Below, one piece after another: positions 37,638 to 47,699 of a stretch of DNA of 64,000 nt (within the stretch, counting starts at the first letter, position 1; each line of letters begins with the position of its first letter). Location of the stretch: positions 124,001 to 188,000 of the forward strand of contig NZ_PYJQ01000007.1 in the NCBI RefSeq assembly GCF_003024605.1, given 5' to 3'. Made by a program: the position numbers and the translations under genes. The notes beneath the pieces are model-generated. The model worked only from the letters and a program-made list of their open reading frames with translations, did not search any database and had not been told where the DNA came from. This stretch comes from Rhizobium sp. JAB6 (lineage in GTDB: Bacteria > Pseudomonadota > Alphaproteobacteria > Rhizobiales > Rhizobiaceae).

Positions 37638-40559
37638 TCACTCCGCCGCCGCAACCTTCTTCACCGGCCGCCGTTCCAGCAACTCCTTCAGGAACTGCCC
37701 CGTATAGGAGCGCTTCTCCTTGACGATCGCCTCCGGCGTTCCCACGGCTACGATCTCGCCGCCGCCATCACCGCCTTCGGGGCCGAAGTCGAGAATCCAG
37801 TCGGCAGTCTTGATGACTTCGAGATTGTGCTCGATGACCACGACCGAATTGCCCTGATTGACTAGCTCATGCAGCATTTCCAGAAGCTTGGCGACATCGT
37901 GGAAGTGCAACCCGGTGGTTGGTTCGTCGAGAATGTAGAGCGTGCGGCCCGTCGATCGCTTCGACAGTTCCTTGGCTAGCTTGACGCGCTGCGCCTCGCC
38001 ACCCGAAAGCGTATTGGCCTGCTGCCCGACCTTGATATAGCCGAGGCCGACATCCTTGAGGCTCTGGAGCTTGTCGCGCACGGCGGGAACGGCCGCAAAG
38101 AAATCGACGCCTTCCTCGACTGTCATGTCGAGTACGTCGGCGATCGACTTGCCCTTGAAGGTGACATCAAGCGTCTCGCGATTGTAACGCTTGCCATGGC
38201 AGACGTCGCAGGTGACGTAGACGTCTGGCAGGAAGTGCATCTCGATCTTGATGACGCCGTCGCCCTGGCAAGCCTCGCAGCGGCCGCCCTTGACGTTGAA
38301 GGAGAAGCGGCCCGGCTGATAGCCGCGCGCCTTGGCTTCCGGCAGGCCGGCAAACCAGTCGCGGATCGGCGTGAAGGCACCGGTATAGGTCGCCGGGTTC
38401 GAGCGCGGCGTGCGGCCGATGGGCGACTGGTCGATATCGATGACCTTGTCGATATGCTCGAAACCGTCAATGCGGTCATGATCGGCAGGGATTTCGCGGG
38501 CGCCCATGACGCGCCGCGCTGCCGATTTATAAAGCGTCTCGATCAGGAAGGTAGACTTGCCGCCGCCGGACACGCCAGTCACCGCGGTGAAGACGCCGAG
38601 CGGAATGGAAGCGGTGACGTTCTTGAGATTGTTGCCCCTGGCGCCGACGACCTTGATTTCCTTACCCTTCTTCGGCTTGCGCCGCTCTTCAGGTACCGGA
38701 ACGCCGAGCTCGCCGGAGAGATATTTACCGGTCAGTGACTTCGGGTTCGCCATGATCTCTTGCGGCGTGCCGTGCGCCACCACCTGGCCGCCATGCACGC
38801 CGGCGGCGGGGCCGATATCGACGACATCGTCGGCTGTCAGGATGGCGTCCTCGTCATGCTCGACGACGATGACGGTATTGCCGATATCCCGCAGATGCTT
38901 GAGCGTCTCCAGCAGCCGGGCATTGTCGCGCTGATGCAGGCCGATCGACGGCTCGTCGAGAACGTAGAGAACGCCGGTCAGGCCCGAGCCGATCTGCGAT
39001 GCCAGCCGGATGCGCTGGCTCTCGCCGCCGGACAGCGTGCCCGAATTGCGCGACAGGCTCAGATATTCGAGTCCGACATCATTGAGGAAACGCAGGCGAT
39101 CGCGGATTTCCTTGAGGATGCGGACAGCAATCTCGTTTTGCTTTTCGGTGAACGTGCCCGGCAGCGCATCGAACCAGTCGCGGGCAACGCGGATCGACAT
39201 CTCCGCCACCTGGCTGATGTGCAGCTTGTTGATCTTGACCGCGAGAGCCTCTGGTTTCAGGCGATAGCCGTTGCAGGCCGGGCAGGGAGCTGCCGACATG
39301 AAGCGCTCGATCTCCTCGCGCGCCCAGGCGGAATCCGTTTCCTTCCAGCGTCGCTCGAGGTTCGGCACGATGCCTTCGAAATTCTTGTGCGTGGTGTAGG
39401 AGCGCGCGCCGTCGGCATAGTGGAATTCGATCTTGTCTTCGGTGCCGTTCAGAATAACATCCTTGGCCTTGTCGGACAGCTCGTTCCAGCGGTTGCCGAG
39501 CTTGAAGCCGTAATGCTTGCCGAGCGCCTCCAGTGTCTGATTGTAATAGGGCGAGGTCGACTTGGCCCAGGGCGCGATCGCCCCGTCGCGCAGCGTGCGT
39601 TCGGGCTCCGGCACGATCAGTTCCGGATCGATCTTCTGCTGTGAGCCGAGGCCGTCGCAGGACGGGCAGGCGCCGAAAGGATTGTTGAAGGAGAACAGGC
39701 GCGGTTCGATCTCCGGAATGGTGAAGCCGGAAACCGGGCAGGCGAATTTCTCCGAGAAGAGCACGCGCTCATGCGTCTCGTTCAGCGACTTGTTGGCGGA
39801 ACCACCGGCAGCGGTCTCCTCCGGCGGCAGCGGCTTGTCGGCAAATTCCGCGACGGCAAGACCATCTGCAAGCCGCAATGACGTCTCGAAGCTGTCGGCA
39901 AGACGCGCCGCCATGTCGGGGCGCACGACGATGCGGTCGACCACAACGTCGATGTCGTGCTTGTATTTCTTGTCGAGCGCGGGCACATCGGCGATCTCGT
40001 AGAACTGGCCGTCGACTTTGACGCGCTGGAAGCCCTTTTTCATGAGCTCCGCCAGTTCCTTCTTGTATTCGCCCTTACGCCCGCGCACGAGCGGCGCGAG
40101 GATATAGAGCCTCGTGCCTTCCTCGTAGGCGAGCACGCGATCGACCATCTGGCTGACGGTCTGGCTTTCGATCGGCAGTCCGGTGACGGGCGAATAGGGG
40201 ATGCCGACGCGGGCAAACAGCAAGCGCATATAGTCGTAGATTTCGGTGACCGTTCCGACCGTCGAGCGCGGATTGCGCGAGGTGGTCTTCTGCTCGATCG
40301 AAATCGCCGGTGACAGACCGTCGATTTGGTCCACGTCCGGCTTCTGCATCATTTCGAGGAACTGGCGCGCATAGGCCGAAAGGCTTTCGACATAGCGGCG
40401 CTGCCCCTCGGCATAGATGGTGTCGAAGGCGAGCGACGACTTGCCGGAGCCGGAGAGGCCGGTCATGACGATCAGCTTGTTGCGTGGCAGGTCGAGATCG
40501 ATGCCCTTGAGATTGTGCTCGCGCGCACCACGTATCGAAATAGTCTTCAGTTCGCTCAT
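37638..40559 (-). CDS. uvrA: Excinuclease ABC subunit A
   Basis: UvrA recognises helix-distorting DNA damage and loads UvrB. It has 973 residues. The N-terminal half has Walker [15 protein letters not shown] and the first zinc site around CPVSGFTIP...CPSCDGLG. The middle has [14 protein letters not shown] and signature [16 protein letters not shown]. The C-terminal half has Walker [12 protein letters not shown], the second zinc finger [14 protein letters not shown]...[14 protein letters not shown] and [15 protein letters not shown]. All are intact. It is divergent from ssb across 271 bp with a LexA box, as in E. coli. Confidence 0.98.
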   Translation of the reverse strand: MSELKTISIRGAREHNLKGIDLDLPRNKLIVMTGLSGSGKSSLAFDTIYAEGQRRYVESLSAYARQFLEMMQKPDVDQIDGLSPAISIEQKTTSRNPRSTVGTVTEIYDYMRLLFARVGIPYSPVTGLPIESQTVSQMVDRVLAYEEGTRLYILAPLVRGRKGEYKKELAELMKKGFQRVKVDGQFYEIADVPALDKKYKHDIDVVVDRIVVRPDMAARLADSFETSLRLADGLAVAEFADKPLPPEETAAGGSANKSLNETHERVLFSEKFACPVSGFTIPEIEPRLFSFNNPFGACPSCDGLGSQQKIDPELIVPEPERTLRDGAIAPWAKSTSPYYNQTLEALGKHYGFKLGNRWNELSDKAKDVILNGTEDKIEFHYADGARSYTTHKNFEGIVPNLERRWKETDSAWAREEIERFMSAAPCPACNGYRLKPEALAVKINKLHISQVAEMSIRVARDWFDALPGTFTEKQNEIAVRILKEIRDRLRFLNDVGLEYLSLSRNSGTLSGGESQRIRLASQIGSGLTGVLYVLDEPSIGLHQRDNARLLETLKHLRDIGNTVIVVEHDEDAILTADDVVDIGPAAGVHGGQVVAHGTPQEIMANPKSLTGKYLSGELGVPVPEERRKPKKGKEIKVVGARGNNLKNVTASIPLGVFTAVTGVSGGGKSTFLIETLYKSAARRVMGAREIPADHDRIDGFEHIDKVIDIDQSPIGRTPRSNPATYTGAFTPIRDWFAGLPEAKARGYQPGRFSFNVKGGRCEACQGDGVIKIEMHFLPDVYVTCDVCHGKRYNRETLDVTFKGKSIADVLDMTVEEGVDFFAAVPAVRDKLQSLKDVGLGYIKVGQQANTLSGGEAQRVKLAKELSKRSTGRTLYILDEPTTGLHFHDVAKLLEMLHELVNQGNSVVVIEHNLEVIKTADWILDFGPEGGDGGGEIVAVGTPEAIVKEKRSYTGQFLKELLERRPVKKVAAAE

Positions 40560-40655
40560 CGTCGTCTGCAGGTCCTTTGGAGTCTGCCTTTATTTAGTGA
40601 TGTCAGCCCGCGAGTCGAGGCTGAAATGAAGGGGTGGCGCCGGTTTTCGATTCCG

Positions 40656-40684
40656 TTGACATCATCATAAGGATAAATTAGAAC
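40656..40684 (+). promoter_or_regulatory. Sigma-70-type promoter for ssb overlapping the LexA box
   Basis: TTGACA (40656-40661) is followed after 17 bp by TAGAAC (40679-40684). The -10 element runs into the LexA box at 40681, so LexA bound there would block polymerase. ssb starts at 40831, giving a leader of about 140 nt. Confidence 0.6.
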
Positions 40685-40695
40685 AAAGAAAGAAC
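40681..40695. promoter_or_regulatory. Alphaproteobacterial LexA (SOS) box
   Basis: The sequence is GAAC-AAAGAAA-GAAC, an exact match to the direct-repeat operator GTTC-N7-GTTC (read on the minus strand) known from alphaproteobacterial LexA. It sits between divergent uvrA and ssb, two classical SOS genes. Confidence 0.88.
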
Positions 40696-40830
40696 AAAAT
40701 TATCGCGGCGATTTCTTTGTGGATGAACGGAGCTGGAAAGGCCGCATAAATAGCACGCGACGCCCGCTATGGGTTAAGGTGCTTCGATAGAATTTCAAAG
40801 CCGTCGATGGGCGGCAAGCAGGGTGGTATC

Positions 40831-41397
40831 ATGGCCGGTAGTGTGAACAAGGTAATTCTGGTTGGAAATCTCGGGGCGGACCCGGAAATCCGCCGCACGC
40901 AGGACGGCCGTCCGATTGCCAACCTCAATATTGCCACCTCGGAAACCTGGCGCGACCGCAATTCGGGCGAGCGCAAGGAAAAGACCGAATGGCACCGCGT
41001 CGTCATCTTCAATGAAGGTCTTTGCAAGGTCGCCGAGCAATATCTGAAGAAGGGTGCCAAGGTTTACATCGAAGGTGCGCTGCAGACCCGCAAGTGGCAG
41101 GATCAGAACGGTCAGGATCGCTACTCAACGGAAGTCGTGCTGCAGGGCTTCAATTCGACGCTGACCATGCTCGACGGCCGCGGCGAAGGCGGCGGTTCCA
41201 TCGAAGGCGGTAGCCGTGGTGGCCGCGGCGGCGGTGATTTCGGTGGCGGTTATGGCGGCGGCGATTACGGTGGTGACGACTATGGCCAGTCCTCGTCGCA
41301 GGGCTCCTCCCGCAGTGGTGGTGGCAATCGTGGCGGTGGCAGCCAGGGCGGCGGCGGGAATTTCTCGCGCGATCTGGATGATGACATCCCGTTCTGA
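40831..41397 (+). CDS. ssb: Single-stranded DNA-binding protein
   Basis: Ssb coats single-stranded DNA in replication, recombination and repair. The ATG at 40831 ([15 protein letters not shown]) gives 188 residues; an in-frame ATG at 40807 would add eight. The OB fold covers about residues 1-115 ([45 protein letters not shown]). A Gly-rich linker with repeated GGG/GGY units follows. The C-terminal partner-binding tip DLDDDIPF is intact. Control by the LexA-overlapped promoter upstream is likely. Confidence 0.97.
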   Translation: MAGSVNKVILVGNLGADPEIRRTQDGRPIANLNIATSETWRDRNSGERKEKTEWHRVVIFNEGLCKVAEQYLKKGAKVYIEGALQTRKWQDQNGQDRYSTEVVLQGFNSTLTMLDGRGEGGGSIEGGSRGGRGGGDFGGGYGGGDYGGDDYGQSSSQGSSRSGGGNRGGGSQGGGGNFSRDLDDDIPF

Positions 41398-41433
41398 GAC
41401 AGGCCTGCGCATTCGATTTTGAAAGGCCTAGTT

Positions 41434-42066
41434 TTATGAATGGGCGAGCGCCGCTTTTGCCCCATCAACGACGAACTGTGCAGCCAGCGCCGCCAGAATA
41501 ACCCCGAGCAGCCGGGTGAGAATGGCGCGGCCGGTGGCGCCGAGCATGCGGTCGAGCCGGTCCGAAATGGCAAGGGCCGCAAAGACCAGGGCGAGGTTGA
41601 CGGCGATGACGCCGATGAGTTGCGCCCGGTCGAGCGTCGTCTGCAGCGATCCCGCCAAAAGGATCGTCGCCGAGATCGCGCCGGGTCCGGCGATCAAGGG
41701 CAGGGCGAGAGGAAAAACGGCGATATTGCGGATATGATCCTGGGTAATCGCGACTTCGGTCGTCTTCTCCTTCCTGTCCTGCCGCCGCTCGAACACCATC
41801 TCGAAGGCGATCCAGAAGAGCAACAAGCCCCCGGCAATGCGGAAGGCACCGATGGAGATGCCAAGCACACCAAGCACGCTCGCTCCGAACAGGGCGAAGG
41901 CTGCCAGGATGAAGAAGGCGATGAGCGAGCCGCGCAGCGCCACCTGCTTGCGCTCCGAACGGTTCATGCCTGCCGTAAGCCCGATGAAGAGCGGCGCGAG
42001 CCCCGGCGGATCGACAGTGACGAGCAGAGTCGTGAAGGCATTGATCAGCGTATCGGCGCTCGCCAT
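41434..42066 (-). CDS. MarC-family (UPF0056) integral membrane protein
   Basis: This is a six-helix inner-membrane protein of 210 residues in the MarC/YchE family, whose substrate is unknown. Conserved blocks are LLVTVDPPGLAPLFIGLT near the N-terminus and NIAVFPLALPLIAGPGAI in the second half, each with the family's Pro-Gly turn. The ATG at 42066 has GGGGA five bases upstream; an ATG at 42105 (13 residues longer) is the main alternative, and longer versions of the frame extend into the gyrA 5' region and lack support. It is divergent from gyrA. Confidence 0.85.
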   Translation of the reverse strand: MASADTLINAFTTLLVTVDPPGLAPLFIGLTAGMNRSERKQVALRGSLIAFFILAAFALFGASVLGVLGISIGAFRIAGGLLLFWIAFEMVFERRQDRKEKTTEVAITQDHIRNIAVFPLALPLIAGPGAISATILLAGSLQTTLDRAQLIGVIAVNLALVFAALAISDRLDRMLGATGRAILTRLLGVILAALAAQFVVDGAKAALAHS

Positions 42067-42290
42067 ATAGTCCCCGAAGCTTATTCTGTCGTTGTTATCG
42101 TGCATTGTTATGCGAGGAATGGGCTTTCGCAAAGGGTCGTGCGTCGGCGTCGATGGGTTTCGCCATGGAAATGTTCGATTCAATGGCTTTAAGGGCCAAA
42201 ACCTGTTCAAAAACACCGGCCCAAATTGGCGCTCGCTGGGCCTTTCGGCTATAAATTTCGCAGTGATTCTAAAAGAGATCGTGATCTGTT

Positions 42291-45086
42291 TTGACTGAGC
42301 AAACACCACCCGGCGGCGGGAAGCTCCCGCCAGGCATCGAGCCGATTTCCATCATGGAGGAAATGCAGCGGTCGTATCTCGATTACGCCATGAGCGTGAT
42401 CGTCAGCCGCGCGCTTCCCGACGTTCGCGATGGTTTGAAGCCCGTTCATCGGCGCATCCTCTATGCGGCGCATCAGAGCGGCTATCACTGGAACCGCAAA
42501 TACGTGAAGTCGGCCCGTCCCGTCGCCGACGTCATGGGTAGCTACCACCCGCATGGCGACGCTTCGATCTATGACGCCTTGGTCCGCATGGCACAGGACT
42601 GGTCGATGCGCGTGCCGCTCATCGACGGGCAGGGTAATTTCGGCTCGATCGACGGCGACCCGCCGGCGGCGATGCGCTACACAGAGTCCCGCCTGACGAA
42701 GGTAGCCCATGAGCTTCTCGAGGATATCGACAAGGAAACGGTCGATTTCCAGGAAAACTACGACGCGACGACCGAAGAGCCAAAGGTTCTGCCGGCGCGC
42801 TTCCCGAACCTGCTCGTCAATGGCTCCGGTGGCATCGCCGTCGGCATGGCGACGAACATACCGCCGCACAACCTTTCCGAAGTCATCAACGGCTGTATCG
42901 CGTTGATCGATAACCCGGCGATCGAGCTGCCCGAGATGATGGAGATCATCCCCGGTCCGGATTTCCCGACCGGTGCGAAGATCCTGGGCCGCGCCGGCAT
43001 CCGCTCCGCCTATGAGACGGGGCGCGGCTCCGTGGTCATGCGCGGTGTCGCGACCATCGAGCCGATGCGCGGCGATCGCGAGCAGATCATCATCACCGAG
43101 GTTCCCTATCAGGTGAACAAGGCGTCGATGATCGAGAAGATGGCCGAACTCGTGCGCGAGAAGCGCATTGAGGGCATCTCGGACCTGCGCGACGAATCGG
43201 ACCGTCAGGGCTATCGCGTCGTCGTCGAACTCAAGCGCGACGCCAATGCCGATGTCATCCTGAACCAGCTCTATCGTTATACGCCGCTGCAAACCTCCTT
43301 CGGCTGCAACATGGTGGCGCTGAACGGTGGCAAGCCCGAGCTGATGAACCTGATGGACATGCTGCGCGCTTTCGTGGCGTTCCGCGAGGAAGTCATCAGC
43401 CGCCGCACGAAGTACCTCCTGCGCAAGGCGCGCGATCGCGCTCACGTCTTGGTCGGCCTGGCGATTGCCGTTGCCAATATCGACGAAGTCATCCGCGTCA
43501 TTCGCCAGGCGCCGGATCCGCAAACGGCCCGTGAAGAGCTGATGACGCGCCGCTGGAATGCGGCAGACGTCGAATCTCTTATCCGGCTAATTGATGATCC
43601 GCGTCATCGCATCAACGAGGATGGCACTTACAATCTTTCCGAAGAACAGGCGCGCGCCATTCTCGAACTTCGCCTGGCACGCCTGACCGCTCTCGGCCGC
43701 GACGAAATCGATGAAGAGCTCAATCAGATCGGCGCTGAGATCAAGGACTACCTTGATATTCTCTCGTCGCGTGCCCGCATCCAAACCATTGTAAAAGAAG
43801 AGCTTGCCGCGGTTCGCGACGAGTTCGGAACGCCGCGCCGCACCGAGATCGTCGATGGCGGTCTCGAGATGGACGACGAGGATCTGATCGCCCGCGAGGA
43901 CATGGTCGTCACCGTGTCCCATCTCGGCTACATCAAGCGCGTGCCGCTGACCACCTATCGTGCGCAGCGCCGCGGCGGCAAGGGCCGCTCCGGAATGACT
44001 ACCCGGGACGAGGATTTCGTTACTCGGCTATTCGTTTTGAATACGCATACGCCGGTCCTGTTCTTCTCGTCTCACGGCATTGTCTACAAGGAAAAGGTCT
44101 GGCGTCTGCCGATCGGCACGCCGCAGTCGCGGGGCAAGGCACTGATCAACATGCTGCCGCTGGAGCCAGGTGAGCGCATCACCACGATCATGCCTCTGCC
44201 GGAAGACGAGAGCACCTGGGACAATCTCGACGTCATGTTCACGACGACACGCGGAACGGTGCGTCGCAACAAGCTGTCGGATTTCGTGCAGGTGAACCGC
44301 AACGGCAAGATCGCCATGAAACTCGAGGAGGAGGGCGATGAAATCCTCTCCGTCGAGACCTGCACGGAACATGACGACGTGCTGATGACGACGGCACTCG
44401 GCCAATGCATCCGCTTCTCAGTATCGGATGTGCGCGTCTTTGCCGGCCGCAATTCGATCGGCGTTCGCGGCATCACACTTGCACCAGGCGATCGCATCAT
44501 TTCGATGACCATCGTCCGCCATGTGGATGCCGAGCCCTGGGAGCGTGCCGCCTATCTCAAGCGCTCCGTCAACGAGCGTCGCTCCGCGACGGGCGACGAC
44601 GAGGAGATTGCACTGGTTGGCGAAGAAGTCACCGAAGAGGGACAGCTTAGCGACGAGCGGTATGAAGAGCTCAAGGCTCTCGAGCAGTTCGTTCTGACAG
44701 TCTCGGAAAAGGGGTTCGGCAAACGTTCGTCTTCCTACGATTTCCGTATTTCCGGCCGCGGCGGCAAGGGTATCCGCGCCACCGACACGTCGAAAACGGG
44801 CGAGATCGGCGAGCTTGTTGCTGCCTTCCCGGTCGAGGACGGCGATCAGATCATGCTTGTCTCGGACGGCGGTCAGCTGATCCGCGTTCCCGTCGGCGGT
44901 ATCCGCATCGCCAGCCGCGCCACCAAGGGCGTCACCATCTTCTCCACCGCCAAGGATGAGAAGGTCGTCTCCGTCGAACGCATCAGCGAGCCGGAAAGCG
45001 ATGAGGACGATGCCTCGGCGGTCGAAGATGACGCCGCTGCTGGCGACGCGGGAGAGGCTGGCGACGAGGGCGGCAGCGAGGAATAA
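42291..45086 (+). CDS. gyrA: DNA gyrase subunit A
   Basis: GyrA forms the DNA breakage-reunion core of gyrase. It has 931 residues and starts at TTG 42291 ([20 protein letters not shown]). The catalytic tyrosine is Tyr130 (AMRYTES). The quinolone region reads [15 protein letters not shown], with Ala91 where E. coli has Ser83 and Asp95 at the Asp87 position. The gyrase-specific GyrA box QRRGGKG is present, which separates it from ParC. Six beta-pinwheel repeats fill the C-terminal half, and the tail is very acidic ([20 protein letters not shown]). It ends at a strong terminator. The ribosome binding site is poor (AAAAGAGA at 42271-42278). Confidence 0.97.
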   Translation: MTEQTPPGGGKLPPGIEPISIMEEMQRSYLDYAMSVIVSRALPDVRDGLKPVHRRILYAAHQSGYHWNRKYVKSARPVADVMGSYHPHGDASIYDALVRMAQDWSMRVPLIDGQGNFGSIDGDPPAAMRYTESRLTKVAHELLEDIDKETVDFQENYDATTEEPKVLPARFPNLLVNGSGGIAVGMATNIPPHNLSEVINGCIALIDNPAIELPEMMEIIPGPDFPTGAKILGRAGIRSAYETGRGSVVMRGVATIEPMRGDREQIIITEVPYQVNKASMIEKMAELVREKRIEGISDLRDESDRQGYRVVVELKRDANADVILNQLYRYTPLQTSFGCNMVALNGGKPELMNLMDMLRAFVAFREEVISRRTKYLLRKARDRAHVLVGLAIAVANIDEVIRVIRQAPDPQTAREELMTRRWNAADVESLIRLIDDPRHRINEDGTYNLSEEQARAILELRLARLTALGRDEIDEELNQIGAEIKDYLDILSSRARIQTIVKEELAAVRDEFGTPRRTEIVDGGLEMDDEDLIAREDMVVTVSHLGYIKRVPLTTYRAQRRGGKGRSGMTTRDEDFVTRLFVLNTHTPVLFFSSHGIVYKEKVWRLPIGTPQSRGKALINMLPLEPGERITTIMPLPEDESTWDNLDVMFTTTRGTVRRNKLSDFVQVNRNGKIAMKLEEEGDEILSVETCTEHDDVLMTTALGQCIRFSVSDVRVFAGRNSIGVRGITLAPGDRIISMTIVRHVDAEPWERAAYLKRSVNERRSATGDDEEIALVGEEVTEEGQLSDERYEELKALEQFVLTVSEKGFGKRSSSYDFRISGRGGKGIRATDTSKTGEIGELVAAFPVEDGDQIMLVSDGGQLIRVPVGGIRIASRATKGVTIFSTAKDEKVVSVERISEPESDEDDASAVEDDAAAGDAGEAGDEGGSEE

Positions 45087-45148
45087 AATTCGCTGAACCG
45101 GCCGCACAAATGCGGCGGCTGACCGGTTGCCGCACGACTGAAGATTTC

Positions 45149-45189
45149 AATCGCATGAGCTTGGCAACAGGCTCATGCGATTGTTTTTT
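45149..45189 (+). terminator. Rho-independent terminator after gyrA
   Basis: AATCGCATGAGC (45149-45160) pairs perfectly with GCTCATGCGATT (45171-45182) around a 10-base loop, followed by GTTTTTT. It lies about 60 bp past the gyrA stop. Confidence 0.9.
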
Positions 45190-45232
45190 GCGTAGCCCGA
45201 TCTGCGGGTTCGACGTCGATTGCACGGTCGTT

Positions 45233-46126
45233 TTATTCTTCCGCTTGTTCGTCGCTCTCAGAAGAGGGCGGCAGAACCTCCAGACTTTCCCGATCCAACT
45301 GCGCGAGAACTTCGTCATAACCGAAGCGGAAGTGCCATCCGAGAACGGAACCCGCAGATTTCGAGGCGTAGATGCGGTCGATATTTTGGGGCAAAGGCCA
45401 GTTTCGCTGCGCAAATTTCGCTGCGAGACCGGGGGCGCGCAATCGGATGACGGAAGCGGCATCGACGGCCAGCGCCTCACAATCCTCCGGTTTGAACAGC
45501 GTTCCCGCAGAAATGATATGCCGTTGAAAGTGGTGGCCTCCGTTGGTCAGTGCGGCGGCATGGGCGTCGGCAACGTCTCTTATGTCGATGCCGCGATGCA
45601 ATCGATAAGCGGCCATGAGGTTGGCGGGCTCCGGAAAGCTGCGAGACATGCGCAAAACGCGTAGCTGGAAATCCGGTCCCGCAATGTCCTCAAGCATTCG
45701 CTCGGCCTCCAGCTTCGTGCTGTGATAAATGCTTCCGGGCTGCGGGATGGTGTCTTCATCGATCCATGTGCAGTGGCCTGGCGTGACGGCATGGCCGTAA
45801 AGGGCCGTGGTACTGGTGAATATCAGCCGGCGTACGCCGGCAGCCAGAGCCGCCTCCGCCAACAGGCGCGTTCCCTCCACATTGATGCGGCCGAATTCAG
45901 CCGCGGAGACCGTTCCGACGTGAGGGGCATGAAGGGCGGCGCAATGGATGACCGCATCCGCCCTCTCAAGCGCCTCGCGCAGAAGTGCTGTATCGGTGAA
46001 ATCTCCGACGATACGTGTCGACGAAAATGGCGAGCGATCGATCCCGATAACCGAGTGATGTCTTGCCAATACGTTGAAGATGGCGCGGCCGAGCCGCCCC
46101 GAACTGCCAGTCAGAACAATGCGCAT
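45233..46126 (-). CDS. NAD-dependent epimerase/dehydratase family protein
   Basis: This is an extended short-chain dehydrogenase of 297 residues. The Rossmann motif is LTGSSGRLGRAIFNVL, the acidic cofactor residue is in GIDRSP, and the catalytic Tyr-x3-Lys is YHSTK with Ser/Thr upstream (LIFTSTTALYG). A further motif is RDVADAHAAAL. The ATG at 46126 (MRIVLTGSSG) is chosen because the family begins just there; the longer frame to 46222 is noise. Substrate, probably a nucleotide sugar, is unknown. It converges on gyrA. Confidence 0.87.
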   Translation of the reverse strand: MRIVLTGSSGRLGRAIFNVLARHHSVIGIDRSPFSSTRIVGDFTDTALLREALERADAVIHCAALHAPHVGTVSAAEFGRINVEGTRLLAEAALAAGVRRLIFTSTTALYGHAVTPGHCTWIDEDTIPQPGSIYHSTKLEAERMLEDIAGPDFQLRVLRMSRSFPEPANLMAAYRLHRGIDIRDVADAHAAALTNGGHHFQRHIISAGTLFKPEDCEALAVDAASVIRLRAPGLAAKFAQRNWPLPQNIDRIYASKSAGSVLGWHFRFGYDEVLAQLDRESLEVLPPSSESDEQAEE

Positions 46127-46221
46127 ATCGAACCCCGAACGACGCTGGAACGCAGTATAGCGGGGATTGAAAACGATGTCCCTACATCGTGATATTGCTG
46201 CAACCGCTTGAAACGACAGCA

Positions 46222-46305
46222 ATAAAAAAACCGGACGCTGGCGGGGAGAGCGTCCGGTTCATGGTCCATCCGAGCATGTGGCGGGGGAGAGATGCTCGGT
46301 ACGCG
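46222..46305 (-). ncRNA. Candidate 3'-UTR small RNA: two tandem hairpins with C-rich loops and terminator
   Basis: On the minus strand, just after the 44-codon gene, two hairpins follow each other. The first has arms CCGAGCAT/ATGCTCGG (46292-46299 and 46270-46277) and a loop containing CTCTCCCCCGCC. The second has arms ACCGGACGCT/AGCGTCCGGT (within 46229-46259), a loop CTCCCCGCC and a run of T at 46222-46230, so it is also the terminator. The near-identical C-rich loops look like anti-Shine-Dalgarno motifs of known alphaproteobacterial sRNAs. The terminator role is confident and the sRNA role is inferred. Confidence 0.6.
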
Positions 46306-46309
46306 GAGA

Positions 46310-46444
46310 TCAGAGCGTCTTATGACGCTTATGCAGTCTCTTGCTCTCTTCGCTTTCGCGGTGGAGCGCCGAAATGGTGGATGCGACTGACACGACAAAC
46401 ATGATGCTGATGAAAAGTGTAAGCAGCGTCAAAATTGTGAACAT
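46310..46444 (-). CDS. Small membrane protein, 44 residues
   Basis: This short gene begins at ATG 46444 behind an excellent ribosome binding site (AAAGGAGGGAG) and ends at TGA 46310-46312. The protein has one hydrophobic helix (MFTILTLLTLFISIMFVVSV) and a basic, charged C-terminal tail (LHRESEESKRLHKRHKTL), consistent with a single-pass inner-membrane microprotein. It lies 39 bp downstream of another small membrane gene and directly upstream of the C-loop hairpins. No function is recognised. Support comes from the strong ribosome binding site and the clear helix-plus-tail design. Confidence 0.7.
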   Translation of the reverse strand: MFTILTLLTLFISIMFVVSVASTISALHRESEESKRLHKRHKTL

Positions 46445-46483
46445 GATCGCTCCCTCCTTTGGTGGGACTAGCGTTCAGATCCC

Positions 46484-46642
46484 TTAGTACTGGCTCGAGG
46501 CAATGAAGGGACGAGCCGAAGCAAAGGGACCGTAGATCTTCGACTGGTCGGGTTTATGATCGTAAAGCGCAACGGTTGCTGCAAGCATTCCCGATATCAT
46601 GGCCATCCAAACAACGTTAATAAGGGTGATCTTGTCGGGCAT
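46484..46642 (-). CDS. Small membrane protein, 52 residues
   Basis: The start ATG 46642 (MPDKITLINVVWMAMISG) has AAGGAAGAAG just upstream. The longer start ten residues earlier lies within that stretch and is rejected. One transmembrane helix (NVVWMAMISGMLAATVALY) is followed by a polar tail (DHKPDQSKIYGPFASARPF). It is transcribed with the 44-residue gene behind it. No family is recognised. The size and position recall small respiratory or stress microproteins, but nothing specific supports that. Confidence 0.65.
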   Translation of the reverse strand: MPDKITLINVVWMAMISGMLAATVALYDHKPDQSKIYGPFASARPFIASSQY

Positions 46643-46733
46643 ACTCTTCTTCCTTCTTGCCACAGGGGGCAATCTGAGTTTCGGACTGTTAACGCGGCGT
46701 TTCCTAAATGGTTCCGCCGTTATTGAGAGCTAT

Positions 46734-46958
46734 CTAGCAATGCGCGCCTGAAGCGACCTTGAATGCCTTGTTCATCTGGCGTTCAGATTCCCGATGCGTT
46801 TTACGCATGGCGGTGGCGATTTCTTGGGCAAAGTTAATATCCTTGTCGTTTTGCGAAGCGCAATCCCATTCGATCTCATAACGATCGGCCAAAAAATGAA
46901 TGAGGTATTCGACGAAAAATGAACCGATGATGGCGCCTGCGATGATGAAGACGAGCAT
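46734..46958 (-). CDS. Small membrane-anchored protein, about 74 residues
   Basis: From ATG 46958 the protein opens with a hydrophobic helix (MLVFIIAGAIIGSFFVEYLI), followed by an amphipathic acidic/basic region (INFAQEIATAMRKTHRESER) and ends in VASGAHC. An upstream start at 47066 would add 36 less convincing residues. The ribosome binding site is modest (CAGGGAAA). It is the first of three small minus-strand membrane genes between coaD and the epimerase. Function unknown; coding status moderately supported by the single clean helix at the N-terminus. Confidence 0.55.
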   Translation of the reverse strand: MLVFIIAGAIIGSFFVEYLIHFLADRYEIEWDCASQNDKDINFAQEIATAMRKTHRESERQMNKAFKVASGAHC

Positions 46959-47157
46959 GGTATGATTTCCCTGAAGCCAATCGACGAGCCGTTGAACCAG
47001 GCCCGTTTCGATGTTGATGTCAGTAAAGCATCGTTGAGCTGAAACGGGCTTGAACGGCGTGTTCATCCGCAGTTCAGAGGCGGCTGCCGGGTTGCAAATC
47101 ACTTGCGATACGGCCTCATCCATGACAAAAGGCGTCGAAACAACGAGCCGGCTTGCT

Positions 47158-47670
47158 ATGACGACAGCCTTCTATCCCGGGTCCTTCGACCCGATGACCA
47201 ACGGACATCTGGATGTCCTCGTGCAGGCGTTGAATGTCGCCGCCAAGGTGATCGTCGCGATCGGCATTCATCCGGGCAAAAAGCCGCTTTTCTCCTTCGA
47301 GGAGCGGGCGGAGCTGATCCGCGGATCGCTTGGCGAGGCTCTGCCGCAGAAGGCGGGCGATATTTCCGTCGTCGCCTTTGACAATCTGGTCGTCGATGCC
47401 GCCCGCGCCCATGGCGCAACCTTGCTTGTGCGCGGCCTGCGCGATGGCACCGATCTCGACTATGAAATGCAGATGGCCGGCATGAACAGGCAGATGGCGC
47501 CGGATATTCAGACGTTGTTTCTGCCAGCCGGCACGGCCTCGCGGCCCATAACCGCCACATTGGTGCGGCAGATCGCATCCATGGGCGGCGATGTCAGCGC
47601 CTTCGTGCCGTCGGCGGTTCTGAAAGCGCTGAACGGCAAACTCAAAAATAAGGCCGGCGATAACAGCTGA
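47158..47670 (+). CDS. coaD: Pantetheine-phosphate adenylyltransferase
   Basis: CoaD transfers AMP from ATP to 4'-phosphopantetheine, the penultimate step of coenzyme A synthesis. It has 170 residues from ATG 47158. The nucleotidyltransferase motif is [19 protein letters not shown], and later markers are [22 protein letters not shown] and the ISSTLVR-type segment seen here as [14 protein letters not shown]. Longer in-frame starts exist (47050, 47122) but the family begins here. It heads a run of same-direction genes: two cyclophilins, queA and tgt. Confidence 0.96.
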   Translation: MTTAFYPGSFDPMTNGHLDVLVQALNVAAKVIVAIGIHPGKKPLFSFEERAELIRGSLGEALPQKAGDISVVAFDNLVVDAARAHGATLLVRGLRDGTDLDYEMQMAGMNRQMAPDIQTLFLPAGTASRPITATLVRQIASMGGDVSAFVPSAVLKALNGKLKNKAGDNS

Positions 47671-47699
47671 GCCGAAATTCAATCCCGAACGGAGCATCC

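Noticed and set aside
41160..41370. Gly-codon repeats as a possible tandem repeat element
   Set aside because: They encode the normal Gly-rich linker of Ssb.
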